Positions 1 through 8,726 of a stretch of 64,000 nt of DNA are shown here, in pieces (position 1 is the stretch's first letter; each line of letters starts with the position of its first letter). The notes below the pieces were generated by a model. The model saw nothing but the letters and a program-made list of their open reading frames with translations, did not search any database and had not been told where the DNA came from. This stretch comes from Anaeromicropila herbilytica (lineage in GTDB: Bacteria; Bacillota; Clostridia; Lachnospirales; Lachnospiraceae): assembly GCF_016591975.1 (NCBI RefSeq), contig NZ_AP024169.1, forward strand, positions 4,537,001 to 4,601,000, given 5' to 3'. A program made the position numbers and the translations under genes.

Positions 1-1674
1 CTCGCTTGCAGTTGAATCACCACAGTTAAGAACTGGTCTACCGTCTAGATATTTATTTTCGACAGATTCTAATCCCATAAGACCAAATTTCTCTGACATA
101 CCATATTGTGCTACCATCGCTCTTGCAAGCTTCGTTGCCTTCTCTATATCATTCGATGCTCCAGTTGTAATTGATTTAAATATAACTTGTTCTGCAGCTC
201 TACCACCAAATAAAGTAGTTATCTCATTAATCATCTCTTCTTTGGTCATCAGATATTTTTCTTCTTCTGGTACTTGCATTGTATAACCTAGAGATCCCAT
301 GGTTCTTGGGACAATTGTAATCTTCTGAACTGGATCTGAATTCTTCTGTAATGCAGTAACTAATGCATGACCTACCTCATGATATGCAACGATTTTTTTC
401 TCTTTCTTACCAAGAATACGATCTTTCTTCTCTTTACCTGCAATAACAACTTCAACAGATTCAAATAAATCTTCTTGTTTTACAACGGTTCTTCCATCTT
501 TTACTGCCATGATTGCTGCTTCATTAATCATATTGGCAAGATCGGAACCTACTGCACCAGCTGTTGCTAGAGCAATTGCTTCTAAATCAACAGAATCATG
601 CATCAATACATTCTTCGCATGTACTTTAAGAATATCTACTCTACCCTTTAGATCTGGACGATCAACTATTACTCTACGGTCAAAACGTCCTGGACGAAGA
701 AGTGCTTTATCAAGAACTTCTGGACGGTTAGTTGCAGCTAAGATAACCAAACCTTTGGAGGTATCAAATCCATCCATCTCAGATAATAATTGATTTAATG
801 TCTGCTCTCTCTCGTCATTGCCGCCACCGTAATGACTATCACGGCTCTTACCAATGGCATCAATTTCATCGATGAAAATAATACATGGTGCAGATTGTTG
901 TGCTTGCTTAAATAAATCACGAACACGTGATGCACCAACACCAACGAACATCTCAACAAAATCCGAACCAGATAGTGAGAAGAATGGTACATGAGCTTCT
1001 CCTGCTACTGCTTTTGCTAGTAATGTCTTACCTGTTCCAGGAGGTCCAACGAGTAATGCTCCTTTTGGAAGCTTCGCACCTATTCTAGTATATTTCCCAG
1101 GGTTGTGCAGGAAGTCTACCAACTCTGTTAATGACTCTTTTGCTTCTTCTTGTCCAGCAACATCCTTGAATGTTACTCCAGTCTCTTTCTCTACGTAGAC
1201 TTTGGCATTGCTTTTACCAACTCCCATCATTCCGCCACTATTCTTCGAAATCATCTTGTAAGCTAACCATAGTCCAAGATATATTAGTACAAATGGTAAA
1301 ATATATACAACAAAGATATCTAAGATATTAGCTTTCGTGTCTGGAATCTCAGGACTGATTTTAACATTTGCCTTTAATAATCGATCCACTAGATTAAGGT
1401 CTGTCATTCTTCCTGTATAATAAGTAATCTTATAAGCACTATTTGGTTGATCCTTTGGTGTTATCGTAATCTTATTATCACTAATCTTTACTTTATCAAC
1501 CTTTCCATCCTCAACCATTTTTAAGAACTGATCATAAGAGACTTCTTTGGTTGTACTTTCTTTTAGCTGTTGAGACATAAAAGAAAACATAAATAAAATA
1601 CTCAATGTAGCGATTACTAAAAATACAATATTCATCTTATTCGAATTATTTTTCTTCTCATTCTTGTTATCCAT
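1..1674 (-). CDS. ftsH: ATP-dependent zinc metalloprotease FtsH (3' end outside window)
   Basis: Membrane-anchored AAA+ protease that degrades misfolded membrane proteins and short-lived regulators. The visible 558 residues start MDNKNEKK with a good AGGAGGAATGGG ribosome site just upstream. Seen in order: a cytoplasmic N-terminus, one membrane segment at about residues 14-32, an extracytoplasmic domain, a second membrane segment near 115-135, Walker A GPPGTGKT at 210-217, Walker B IIFIDEIDA near 265, the arginine-finger region NRPEVLDKALLRPGRFDRR, and the zinc motif HEVGH at 432-436. The frame runs off the left edge, so the C-terminal end of the peptidase domain and the tail are missing from the window, not from the genome. 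It diverges from pyrG across a long non-coding region. Confidence 0.97.
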   Translation of the reverse strand, partial: MDNKNEKKNNSNKMNIVFLVIATLSILFMFSFMSQQLKESTTKEVSYDQFLKMVEDGKVDKVKISDNKITITPKDQPNSAYKITYYTGRMTDLNLVDRLLKANVKISPEIPDTKANILDIFVVYILPFVLIYLGLWLAYKMISKNSGGMMGVGKSNAKVYVEKETGVTFKDVAGQEEAKESLTELVDFLHNPGKYTRIGAKLPKGALLVGPPGTGKTLLAKAVAGEAHVPFFSLSGSDFVEMFVGVGASRVRDLFKQAQQSAPCIIFIDEIDAIGKSRDSHYGGGNDEREQTLNQLLSEMDGFDTSKGLVILAATNRPEVLDKALLRPGRFDRRVIVDRPDLKGRVDILKVHAKNVLMHDSVDLEAIALATAGAVGSDLANMINEAAIMAVKDGRTVVKQEDLFESVEVVIAGKEKKDRILGKKEKKIVAYHEVGHALVTALQKNSDPVQKITIVPRTMGSLGYTMQVPEEEKYLMTKEEMINEITTLFGGRAAEQVIFKSITTGASNDIEKATKLARAMVAQYGMSEKFGLMGLESVENKYLDGRPVLNCGDSTASE

Positions 1675-2176
1675 CCCATTCCTCCTGTCTAAAACAATTT
1701 TTTGAATTCTGTAATTAAAAGTTTGAATATGAATTCATCTGAATTTCTCTATATCTCCTTTATGTGACCACTGTCCGCTTTTCAATAAGGAGTGTGAAAG
1801 ATTTATTCCATATTAATAATGATGAATGAAACGAATCCATTCTTACAATTACCACTATCTCACAAGTAAACTTTTGTTACTCTGAAAACTTAGTTAAAAA
1901 CTGTGCATTTTATTTTATACTGTACCACATCAATTATAATGTTAGTGTGTTTATAAATCAATATAATAATCTCTTAAATTTTTATGTTCTAAACATGAAA
2001 ATCTTGTGAAATCATTTTTTCTTTGCTACTAATTATATTATTAAAAACTGGGGATTATATTATTAATTAGAAAGCATAATTTCGCAGAATCATTATAGGA
2101 TTCATTAGTTTGCTTTATAAAAACTAAGAAAAAATAAAATTTGTACTAGATTTCTTTGTTGAGTAGTTGTATAATG

Positions 2177-2291
2177 TAAAAGTTGATTTTTTAGACGACC
2201 AATAGTAATATATTAAAAGATGTATTAAATCAAAGTATTTTTTCACATCTTTTCTCTCATAAATCTTGCTAGTGATGATTCTACTTTTACA
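2177..2291. repeat. imperfect palindrome
   Basis: Outer arms TGTAAAAGT and ACTTTTACA and inner arms AAAAGATGT and ACATCTTTT are nested around a centre near 2236; the sequence between the arm pairs is only loosely complementary. Function unknown. Confidence 0.4.
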
Positions 2292-2348
2292 GATCTAGAA
2301 AGATTTTCTGTTTTTATTCTTAGATGGACAATTTTATATTTACTTGTG

Positions 2349-2434
2349 TAAATCCAAAATAGAATATCCGTGATATTTTTAGAAATAAATCATTAGGTAG
2401 TATGATTTATTCTGTATATTTTATTTTGGATTTA
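2349..2434. repeat. 86-base palindrome
   Basis: Outer 13-base arms (TAAATCCAAAATA at 2349-2361 and its complement at 2422-2434) match perfectly; inner arms AATAAATCAT and ATGATTTATT (2384-2393 and 2402-2411) also match perfectly around an 8-base loop. No T-run follows, so it is unlikely to be a simple terminator. Confidence 0.7.
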
Positions 2435-2510
2435 TATAAGAGATACTAAAAAAGACAATAAATTCCTATTTTCTTTTCTACTTAGAGTCTCTCTCTCTTT
2501 AAATCACACT

Positions 2511-2573
2511 AGCTCCCAACTGTCGCCATTAGCGACATATAAATCAAGGGCGTGAAATACTTTTTTCACTCTA
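2511..2573 (-). repeat. dispersed double-hairpin repeat, copy A
   Basis: Read on the minus strand: a GTGAAA...TTTCAC hairpin, then a conserved linker C-CCC-TGATTT-TAT-, then a GTCGC...GCGAC hairpin and TTGGG. The same order and linker recur on the plus strand at 36753-36811 upstream of parE, and both hairpins are kept despite base differences. Here it lies about 80 bases upstream of pyrG, pointing away from it. Confidence 0.65.
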
Positions 2574-2650
2574 GCTTACACATGATCCACCACTGGTGGT
2601 TCTTATAACATTATTAATTATTATTTTACAATAAAAGGAGGAAGTATGAA

Positions 2651-4255
2651 ATGGCTGTTAAGTATGTTTTTGTAACAGGTGGCGTAGTTTCAGGATTAGG
2701 GAAAGGGATTACGGCAGCTTCACTTGGACGGTTATTAAAAGCACGTGGATATCAAGTAACTATGCAAAAATTTGATCCTTATATCAATATTGACCCAGGT
2801 ACTATGAATCCAATACAACATGGAGAGGTATTCGTTACAGATGATGGAGCTGAAACTGACCTTGACCTTGGACACTACGAAAGATTTATCGACGAAAGCT
2901 TAACCAAACAATCTAACGTAACAACTGGTAAGATCTACTGGTCTGTACTATCCAAAGAACGTAGAGGTGATTTTGGTGGAGGAACTGTTCAAGTAATTCC
3001 TCATATCACTAATGAGATTAAAAGTCGTTTCTACCGTAATGACGGTTCCAAAGACACACAAATTGCAATCATTGAAGTTGGTGGAACAGTTGGAGATATC
3101 GAAAGCCAACCATTCTTAGAATCCATTCGTCAGTTCCAACATGATATCGGACGTGAAAATGCAATCCTTATTCACGTTACACTAATTCCATATTTAAAAT
3201 CTTCTGGAGAAATGAAGACAAAACCAACTCAAGCAAGCGTTAAAGAATTACAAGGGATGGGAATACAACCAGATATTATCGTATGTCGTTCGGAACTTCC
3301 TTTAGAAAACGGACTAAAAGATAAAATTGCATTATTCTGTAATGTTCCAAAACATCATGTTATTCAAAACCTTGATGTTGAAACTTTATATGAAGCTCCT
3401 CTTGCGATGGAGAAAGAACACCTAGCAGACATCGCATGTGAATGCTTACACCTTGACTGTCCAGAACCAGACTTAGCTGAATGGGAAAGCATGGTACATG
3501 CTCTTAAGAATCCAACAAGAGAAGTAACTGTAGCATTAGTTGGTAAATACACTCAACTTCATGATGCCTATATTAGTGTTGTAGAATCCTTAAAACATGG
3601 TGCTGTTGCGCATAATGCCTCAGTTAATATCAAATGGATTCCTTCTGAAACAGTAACAGAAGAAAATGTATCTGAATTATTAGGTGATGTAAGTGGTATC
3701 TTAGTTCCAGGTGGATTTGGTGATCGAGGTATCGATGGTAAAATCTTTGCTATAAAATATGCTCGTGAAAACAAGATTCCTTTCCTTGGTCTATGCCTTG
3801 GAATGCAACTTGCAATCGTAGAATTCTCAAGAAATGTGGTTGGATTCGCAGATGCTCACAGTGCTGAGTTAGATCCTGGTACTACTCATCCAGTTATCCA
3901 TCTAATGCCAGAGCAAGATGGTGTTGAGGATCTTGGTGGAACTTTAAGACTTGGTTCTTATCCTTGTCATCTTGAGAAAGATACCAAAGCTTATGAAGTA
4001 TACGGAAAAGACATTATTCATGAAAGACATAGACATCGTTATGAAGTAAATAATTACTATAGAGATGATCTACAAAAGAAGGGTATGACTTTATCAGGAT
4101 TATCTCCTGATGGAAGAATTGTTGAGATGATTGAGATAAAAGATCATCCTTGGTTTGTTGCTACTCAAGCGCATCCAGAACTTAAGTCTAGACCAAATAG
4201 ACCTCATCCACTTTTCAAAGGATTTATTGGGGCTGCTTTGGAAGTAGAGAAATAG
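2651..4255 (+). CDS. pyrG: CTP synthase
   Basis: Makes CTP from UTP, ATP and glutamine, the last step of pyrimidine nucleotide synthesis; cytosolic tetramer. The 534 residues have the usual length. The synthetase domain opens with KYVFVTGGVVSGLGKGI (P-loop-like) and the class I glutamine amidotransferase domain fills the second half, with the oxyanion region VPGGFGDRG, nucleophile Cys382 in GLCLGMQ, and the His/Glu pair in AHPELKSRP. The start has AGGAGGAAG eight bases upstream; an overlapping ATG five bases earlier is out of frame. It stands alone and ends at a strong bidirectional terminator. Confidence 0.98.
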   Translation: MAVKYVFVTGGVVSGLGKGITAASLGRLLKARGYQVTMQKFDPYINIDPGTMNPIQHGEVFVTDDGAETDLDLGHYERFIDESLTKQSNVTTGKIYWSVLSKERRGDFGGGTVQVIPHITNEIKSRFYRNDGSKDTQIAIIEVGGTVGDIESQPFLESIRQFQHDIGRENAILIHVTLIPYLKSSGEMKTKPTQASVKELQGMGIQPDIIVCRSELPLENGLKDKIALFCNVPKHHVIQNLDVETLYEAPLAMEKEHLADIACECLHLDCPEPDLAEWESMVHALKNPTREVTVALVGKYTQLHDAYISVVESLKHGAVAHNASVNIKWIPSETVTEENVSELLGDVSGILVPGGFGDRGIDGKIFAIKYARENKIPFLGLCLGMQLAIVEFSRNVVGFADAHSAELDPGTTHPVIHLMPEQDGVEDLGGTLRLGSYPCHLEKDTKAYEVYGKDIIHERHRHRYEVNNYYRDDLQKKGMTLSGLSPDGRIVEMIEIKDHPWFVATQAHPELKSRPNRPHPLFKGFIGAALEVEK

Positions 4256-4265
4256 ACTAAAAATA

Positions 4266-4323
4266 ATCCCCTATCACTTTACCAGTAAGATTCAGAAAGA
4301 ATCTCTAGAAAGTGATAGGGGAT
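4266..4323. terminator. bidirectional terminator between pyrG and lspA-like gene
   Basis: A perfect 15-base stem (ATCCCCTATCACTTT and its complement) encloses a 28-base loop, with A/T-rich flanks on both sides. It lies between convergent genes, 10 bases after the pyrG stop and just before the stop of the minus-strand gene. Confidence 0.9.
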
Positions 4324-4325
4324 AT

Positions 4326-4772
4326 TTATTTACGTTTAAATGTAGATACTAATGCAATCAAAAAGGTTCCAATAAAGATAGATATATCCGATATATTAAA
4401 CACTACATTCTTTATTTTTTTAAAGCTAAAATAGTCAACAACATACCCCTTTGCAAGTCGATCATAGAGATTGCTTGCTGCCCCACCTATTGTTAATGCC
4501 ATACCTAACTTTAGCAATATATTTCCCCTTCGTCTTATTATTAGTCCAAAAACAAGAAGTAACATGCCAAAAAGTACACCCGATATACTAACAATGATAT
4601 TAGGCTTCTTTTCAAGTAAGTTAAGCATTCCACCTTTATTATGATATTTGTTAATTATAATATGACCATTTAGGATTTTCTCTTCTTGACCATATTGTTT
4701 GTTGGATTCTATGTACTTTTTTAGAACATAATCTAGAACGAAAATGGATAATGCTATTATGATATAGAACAT
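4326..4772 (-). CDS. lspA: divergent signal peptidase II-like protein
   Basis: Signal peptidase II cuts lipoprotein signal peptides in the membrane. This 148-residue protein has four predicted membrane helices (about 1-14, 57-78, 86-101, 127-144). The family block appears as GGAASNLYDRLAKGYVVDYF followed by FNISD; the two catalytic aspartates would be Asp113 (VVD) and Asp129 (NISD), both present. It departs from the norm at the usual GNxxDR (here SNLYDR) and at the conserved N-x-G-A-A-F region (here NKGGML), so it is probably an accessory paralogue instead of the housekeeping copy. AAGGAGAGG precedes the ATG. It ends at the terminator shared with pyrG. Confidence 0.8.
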   Translation of the reverse strand: MFYIIIALSIFVLDYVLKKYIESNKQYGQEEKILNGHIIINKYHNKGGMLNLLEKKPNIIVSISGVLFGMLLLVFGLIIRRRGNILLKLGMALTIGGAASNLYDRLAKGYVVDYFSFKKIKNVVFNISDISIFIGTFLIALVSTFKRK

Positions 4773-4897
4773 GCAAATTTACCTCTCCTTATATCTCATA
4801 ATTCAGATTCTATACTATCTATTATATCATAGAATTTAAAATACAGATATATAGATAATAGTAGCCCTAAGAAGAAATTTAACAATTAAATATTAAC

Positions 4898-7072
4898 TTA
4901 AAAGAAGTATTTACTTTTCTCAGCCTTGCTAATTATCTCTTTTAATGCTTTAGCTGAATTGGTTAAATCATCTGCACGTTTAATAGCTTTTTCTCTCATA
5001 ATATTATAGAAATTGCTATCTGTAACATATTTTCTTATTACTTCTTTCATTTCATCATAATCTTTAACCCAAAAATCCTCCCCTGTGGCTACAGCAATAT
5101 CACCAAAATCTATCGTAACACAAGGTAATCCATTGTAGAACGCTTCTGCTAAGGATGTACCTCCTCCAACTCTTTTGGAATTAACATATAAATCGCAATT
5201 TTTATAAATTGGATTAATACTATTTACTCTCCCTAAGCAAGTAGAGTTCTCACTTAATCCTTCGTACTTTTCACAAAATTCTTCATATTTATCAAAATCA
5301 CCAGCTATAACCAGATGAGTTCCCATATCAAATGTTTCTTTCACACATTTTATATATTCATCTGTAATATCATAATCTAAGCGATTACCTACAATAAGCA
5401 TCAAGAATTTATCCTTAGGCAAGTTAAGTTCATCTCTTGACTTAGATATATTATCTGGCTTGGCATCAAATGTAAATGTACTTTCTATAATAGAATCTTT
5501 ATCATAACCCTTTTTATATAAATCCTCCCATTCTTCTTCTCTTACCTTTCTACCCCAGACAGAGAACTTACTCATTGTCATTGGTAAGGAAGAACCCACA
5601 ACAGGAATTGATATTTCAGGAACTAAGTTGCCACATATGTCAGCTACGATGCTGCTGCATCCTATATTTAGAATAAGGTATGGTTTTAATTTCTTAACTA
5701 ACTCTATTAAATATTTAATCTCATTATAATCAGGCATTGGTTTTACTGGTTGATAGAAATCAAATGTTTCGTCTCGGAATACTACCTCTGAACGTTCAGA
5801 TAAATCTAATTTACAATTACCAATTAGTAAGTTATAAAATGGACAAATTCCTGATGTTGTAATATTTTCACGCGTATTTATAATAATTACTTTCTTACCC
5901 ATGCTTTTTTGAAGATCATACGCTCTTTCTAGTGTAGTATGCGTAGGTGGATGAGTATTCTCTAAGAATTGATAGGTAAATATGATAACTATATCTTTAT
6001 TTCTTTCTTTTAAAGGAATTGGTTTTAAAGTATCACTTAATTTATCATAATATGCTTTATATATATTACGATATAAATCTGTTTTTAGTTCATCAATATA
6101 ATTAATCCCCTCTAAAGGCTGATAAAATCCAAAGGACTTTATTTGTTGGTATATGTAATATTTATTTTCTACTGTTAATAATGAACTTGTAATGGACTTT
6201 TTTAATATTTGTTCTAAATAAGTTGGTTTTTTGGTAATCTCAGCAAGCATAGAAAGTAGATATATTGCTTGAAAAATCAAACTATCATCATATAAACACT
6301 CGAAATCCTCTAATATTCGAATAATAAACGTAAAATTGTATTTTGTAAGTGATCTTATTTGATTTTCAATATTATGTCCATTACGCTCTAATTCATAACT
6401 ATCTGCTCCAACTTTACACTTTTGTAAATGTTCATACGTTTTTATTATCAAATCAGATGAATAATTGAAAATATATTCCGTGTTTGTAATAGATGGTGTT
6501 ATGTTACAGTTTGCTCCGAATATTATTCTATCATTACTAGGCTTTGGTTCGAATACATAGAATTTATCATCTATCCAATAATACTTTTGTATGTATGAAT
6601 CCATATCATTTATATTTGCCTGCTCATAAAGATCTGTTAATGGAAACTTTTTATACTCTATAAATACCATTGAATCTTTATCTATATTAGTATAAATTGG
6701 TTTGTTCAAATGCTCTTCTTGTAAATCACAATACTTACTTAAGTAACTGTATATGGGATCATTTATGTATTCTATACTTATAAAGTCATGTTTATTCTGT
6801 TGAAAATAGATAAATTTTGCAAATGTTTGATGATACACTCTGTATACAAGTCCAAATAATTCTTCTATATCACTTAAAAATATATACTCTTTATCAATTT
6901 CATATATTTGATCTAAATTATTTAAAATAACATGTGGAAACACATGATTAGTAATGGTGTTACTAAATAAATGTACCTCATACCCTTTACTATCTAAATC
7001 TTCTAGATATTTATAAACATTAGACTTTGAATCTACAGTCTCTGTATAGCATAACACTATTTCATTATTCAT
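4898..7072 (-). CDS. large glycosyltransferase (GT-B fold, GT4-like C-terminus)
   Basis: A 724-residue soluble protein. The first half is unrecognised. From about residue 350 it looks like two Rossmann-like halves of a retaining GT-B glycosyltransferase: DIVIIFTYQFLENTHPPTHTT, then KFLMLIVGNRLDYD, HLVIAGDF, and near residue 640 the donor-binding stretch GGGTSLAEAFYNGLPCVTI. GGAG lies eight bases before the ATG. It is the last gene of the minus-strand glycosylation island, so it probably adds a sugar to flagellin or a surface glycan. Donor and acceptor cannot be told from the sequence. Confidence 0.8.
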   Translation of the reverse strand: MNNEIVLCYTETVDSKSNVYKYLEDLDSKGYEVHLFSNTITNHVFPHVILNNLDQIYEIDKEYIFLSDIEELFGLVYRVYHQTFAKFIYFQQNKHDFISIEYINDPIYSYLSKYCDLQEEHLNKPIYTNIDKDSMVFIEYKKFPLTDLYEQANINDMDSYIQKYYWIDDKFYVFEPKPSNDRIIFGANCNITPSITNTEYIFNYSSDLIIKTYEHLQKCKVGADSYELERNGHNIENQIRSLTKYNFTFIIRILEDFECLYDDSLIFQAIYLLSMLAEITKKPTYLEQILKKSITSSLLTVENKYYIYQQIKSFGFYQPLEGINYIDELKTDLYRNIYKAYYDKLSDTLKPIPLKERNKDIVIIFTYQFLENTHPPTHTTLERAYDLQKSMGKKVIIINTRENITTSGICPFYNLLIGNCKLDLSERSEVVFRDETFDFYQPVKPMPDYNEIKYLIELVKKLKPYLILNIGCSSIVADICGNLVPEISIPVVGSSLPMTMSKFSVWGRKVREEEWEDLYKKGYDKDSIIESTFTFDAKPDNISKSRDELNLPKDKFLMLIVGNRLDYDITDEYIKCVKETFDMGTHLVIAGDFDKYEEFCEKYEGLSENSTCLGRVNSINPIYKNCDLYVNSKRVGGGTSLAEAFYNGLPCVTIDFGDIAVATGEDFWVKDYDEMKEVIRKYVTDSNFYNIMREKAIKRADDLTNSAKALKEIISKAEKSKYFF

Positions 7073-7241
7073 GATGGTTTCTCCGTAACTATTTTGTTGT
7101 TCCTTTTCACCTTATTTACATATTAACACATTAATCCCATTACAAACCGCCTATTTTCGTTCAATCTGATTTAAGTATGTCAAAGCATAACACCTTATTC
7201 TTTTTAGATATAATTATACTCCAGAATCAAAATAGCCTCCC

Positions 7242-7267
7242 ACAAGAATGTATTAATACACTCTTGT
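7242..7267. repeat. 26-base near-perfect palindrome
   Basis: ACAAGAATGTATT is followed directly by its complement with one mismatch. It sits in the 274-base gap between two glycosyltransferase genes. It has no T-run, so it could be an operator, a weak terminator or chance. Confidence 0.4.
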
Positions 7268-7346
7268 ATGTTCTAATATTGTAACTCCGAAGCATCAAAC
7301 ACTTCATTTTTACTTTTATCTTCATGTCTCTTCTAATTATTTATAT

Positions 7347-8141
7347 TTAAATATATAATTTTGCTTGTTGAATCATTTCTTTATACATCCCATTTTTTAA
7401 CAATAGTTTCCATCTTACTTTTAAAAAGAAACTAGAAACGCTCTTATTAAAACTTGTATTATTTGTCGTACATAATGAAGAATTTGACATTCTATACTTA
7501 GCTAACACCTTATCCATCAATATAATTCTTCTTCCACTAGATAATAATTTAACTAAAAACGGATAATCCTCCAAAAAGGGGAACCTATTATCAAAACCTC
7601 CTAGCTCATCATACAATTTTTTTGTATAAAATCCTCCAGATGGCCCTGCAATATAATTATCTATTAAAATATTTTTATATTGATTTTCCCAATCATTGTT
7701 TAGAATCCTGTAACCATTCTCACAAAACCTTTTCATCGCATTAACTTTATTTATATTTTTCCCAAACACTTCGACCTTACAACATACAAAATCCAAATTA
7801 TTATCTATTGCAAAATTATATTTTTCTTGTAACGCAGTAGGTAAAAGAATGTCATCACCAGCAATAAGTTGAATATACTTACCTGTGGTATTCTTTATTC
7901 CAACATTACAATTATTTGATACTCCTTTATTTTGTTTAGTTTTAATACATTTTATATTTTTAAAATATCTAGAATTTTGTTTTACCCATTCTTTAATAAT
8001 AGCCCTTGTATTATCTGTGGAACAATCATCAGAAACTATTAACTCTTTGTTAGCATATGTCTGATTCTTTATACTATCTAATGTTTCAATAACTGTATCT
8101 TGAGAATTATACGTAATAACAACAATACTTATTAATTCCAT
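7347..8141 (-). CDS. family 2 glycosyltransferase
   Basis: A 264-residue GT-A transferase. It opens MELISIVVITYNSQDTV, has the nucleotide-binding SDDCSTDNT, the metal-binding stretch LIAGDDILLP, and the acceptor-side FPFLEDYPFLVKL typical of bacterial GT2 enzymes that transfer from UDP- or dTDP-sugars. I use the ATG at 8141, which has GAGAGG seven bases upstream, and not the upstream in-frame TTG at 8156. It lies in the glycosylation island with a small Rossmann protein upstream. Confidence 0.88.
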   Translation of the reverse strand: MELISIVVITYNSQDTVIETLDSIKNQTYANKELIVSDDCSTDNTRAIIKEWVKQNSRYFKNIKCIKTKQNKGVSNNCNVGIKNTTGKYIQLIAGDDILLPTALQEKYNFAIDNNLDFVCCKVEVFGKNINKVNAMKRFCENGYRILNNDWENQYKNILIDNYIAGPSGGFYTKKLYDELGGFDNRFPFLEDYPFLVKLLSSGRRIILMDKVLAKYRMSNSSLCTTNNTSFNKSVSSFFLKVRWKLLLKNGMYKEMIQQAKLYI

Positions 8142-8185
8142 AGAGCAACCTCTCAATTTCTAATTTCATTTATTGTAATTAAATA

Positions 8186-8662
8186 TTAACTTTCTAAAAC
8201 AACATCCTCTATAGATACTATTGGACAATTAATTTTATTAGTTAACTCTTTTTGCACTTCTTCAAAAGCAAACGCTGCACTTACAACAATTGCATCTACG
8301 TCATCAAGTTTATCTTCAAGGCTTAAAACTTCTAAGTTTGAATATGCGCATATTGCACTATTATCAATAGCATATTTCACATTAATACTACTATCTTTTA
8401 ATTCTTCATATAGACGGCATCCAAGTTCACCCATACCATAAATTGCAATTGATTGATAATTATTATTTACAAAGTATTCCTCTAATGATTTTCCTTCTTG
8501 TTTTATAATCAACCACTGATTTAAAATTTGATAATATCCTTTAAACTTATTGACCTTTTGAATTTCATTGGATACTTTTCCATTCTTTAAAAAAGACATT
8601 CCAATGGCTCCTCCTATTGAACCAATTACAACTAAAACGCTTGCAATAATTCCTTTTTTCAT
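8186..8662 (-). CDS. small membrane-anchored Rossmann-fold protein
   Basis: A 158-residue protein with an N-terminal membrane helix (about 4-24) and a Rossmann-like domain from about residue 70: SIAIYGMGELGCRLYEEL (glycine-rich loop), VKYAIDNSA, then DAIVVSAAFAFEEVQKEL. The same module forms the C-terminus of the three neighbouring proteins at 8727, 11191 and 12785. In the wider family such modules follow sugar transferases or methyltransferases and may bind a nucleotide sugar. AAGGAGATAATATT precedes the ATG. Catalytic role unknown. Confidence 0.65.
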   Translation of the reverse strand: MKKGIIASVLVVIGSIGGAIGMSFLKNGKVSNEIQKVNKFKGYYQILNQWLIIKQEGKSLEEYFVNNNYQSIAIYGMGELGCRLYEELKDSSINVKYAIDNSAICAYSNLEVLSLEDKLDDVDAIVVSAAFAFEEVQKELTNKINCPIVSIEDVVLES

Positions 8663-8726
8663 AATATTATCTCCTTTATTAGTATAATAATTAATATCTA
8701 TTCGCTTACTATTGTGTTGTTAATCT

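Larger units (their letters stand above)
1675..2650. other. 976-base non-coding region between ftsH and pyrG
   Basis: No convincing ORF on either strand. It carries the two divergent gene starts and at least three inverted-repeat structures, listed separately: an imperfect palindrome around 2177-2291, a second at 2349-2434, and a dispersed double-hairpin repeat at 2511-2573. The rest is AT-rich sequence in which I could not fix promoters with confidence. Confidence 0.6.

Noticed and set aside
2505..2600. PyrG-type attenuation or riboswitch in the pyrG leader
   Set aside because: No initial G-run or known riboswitch core is visible; the hairpins belong to the dispersed repeat on the other strand.
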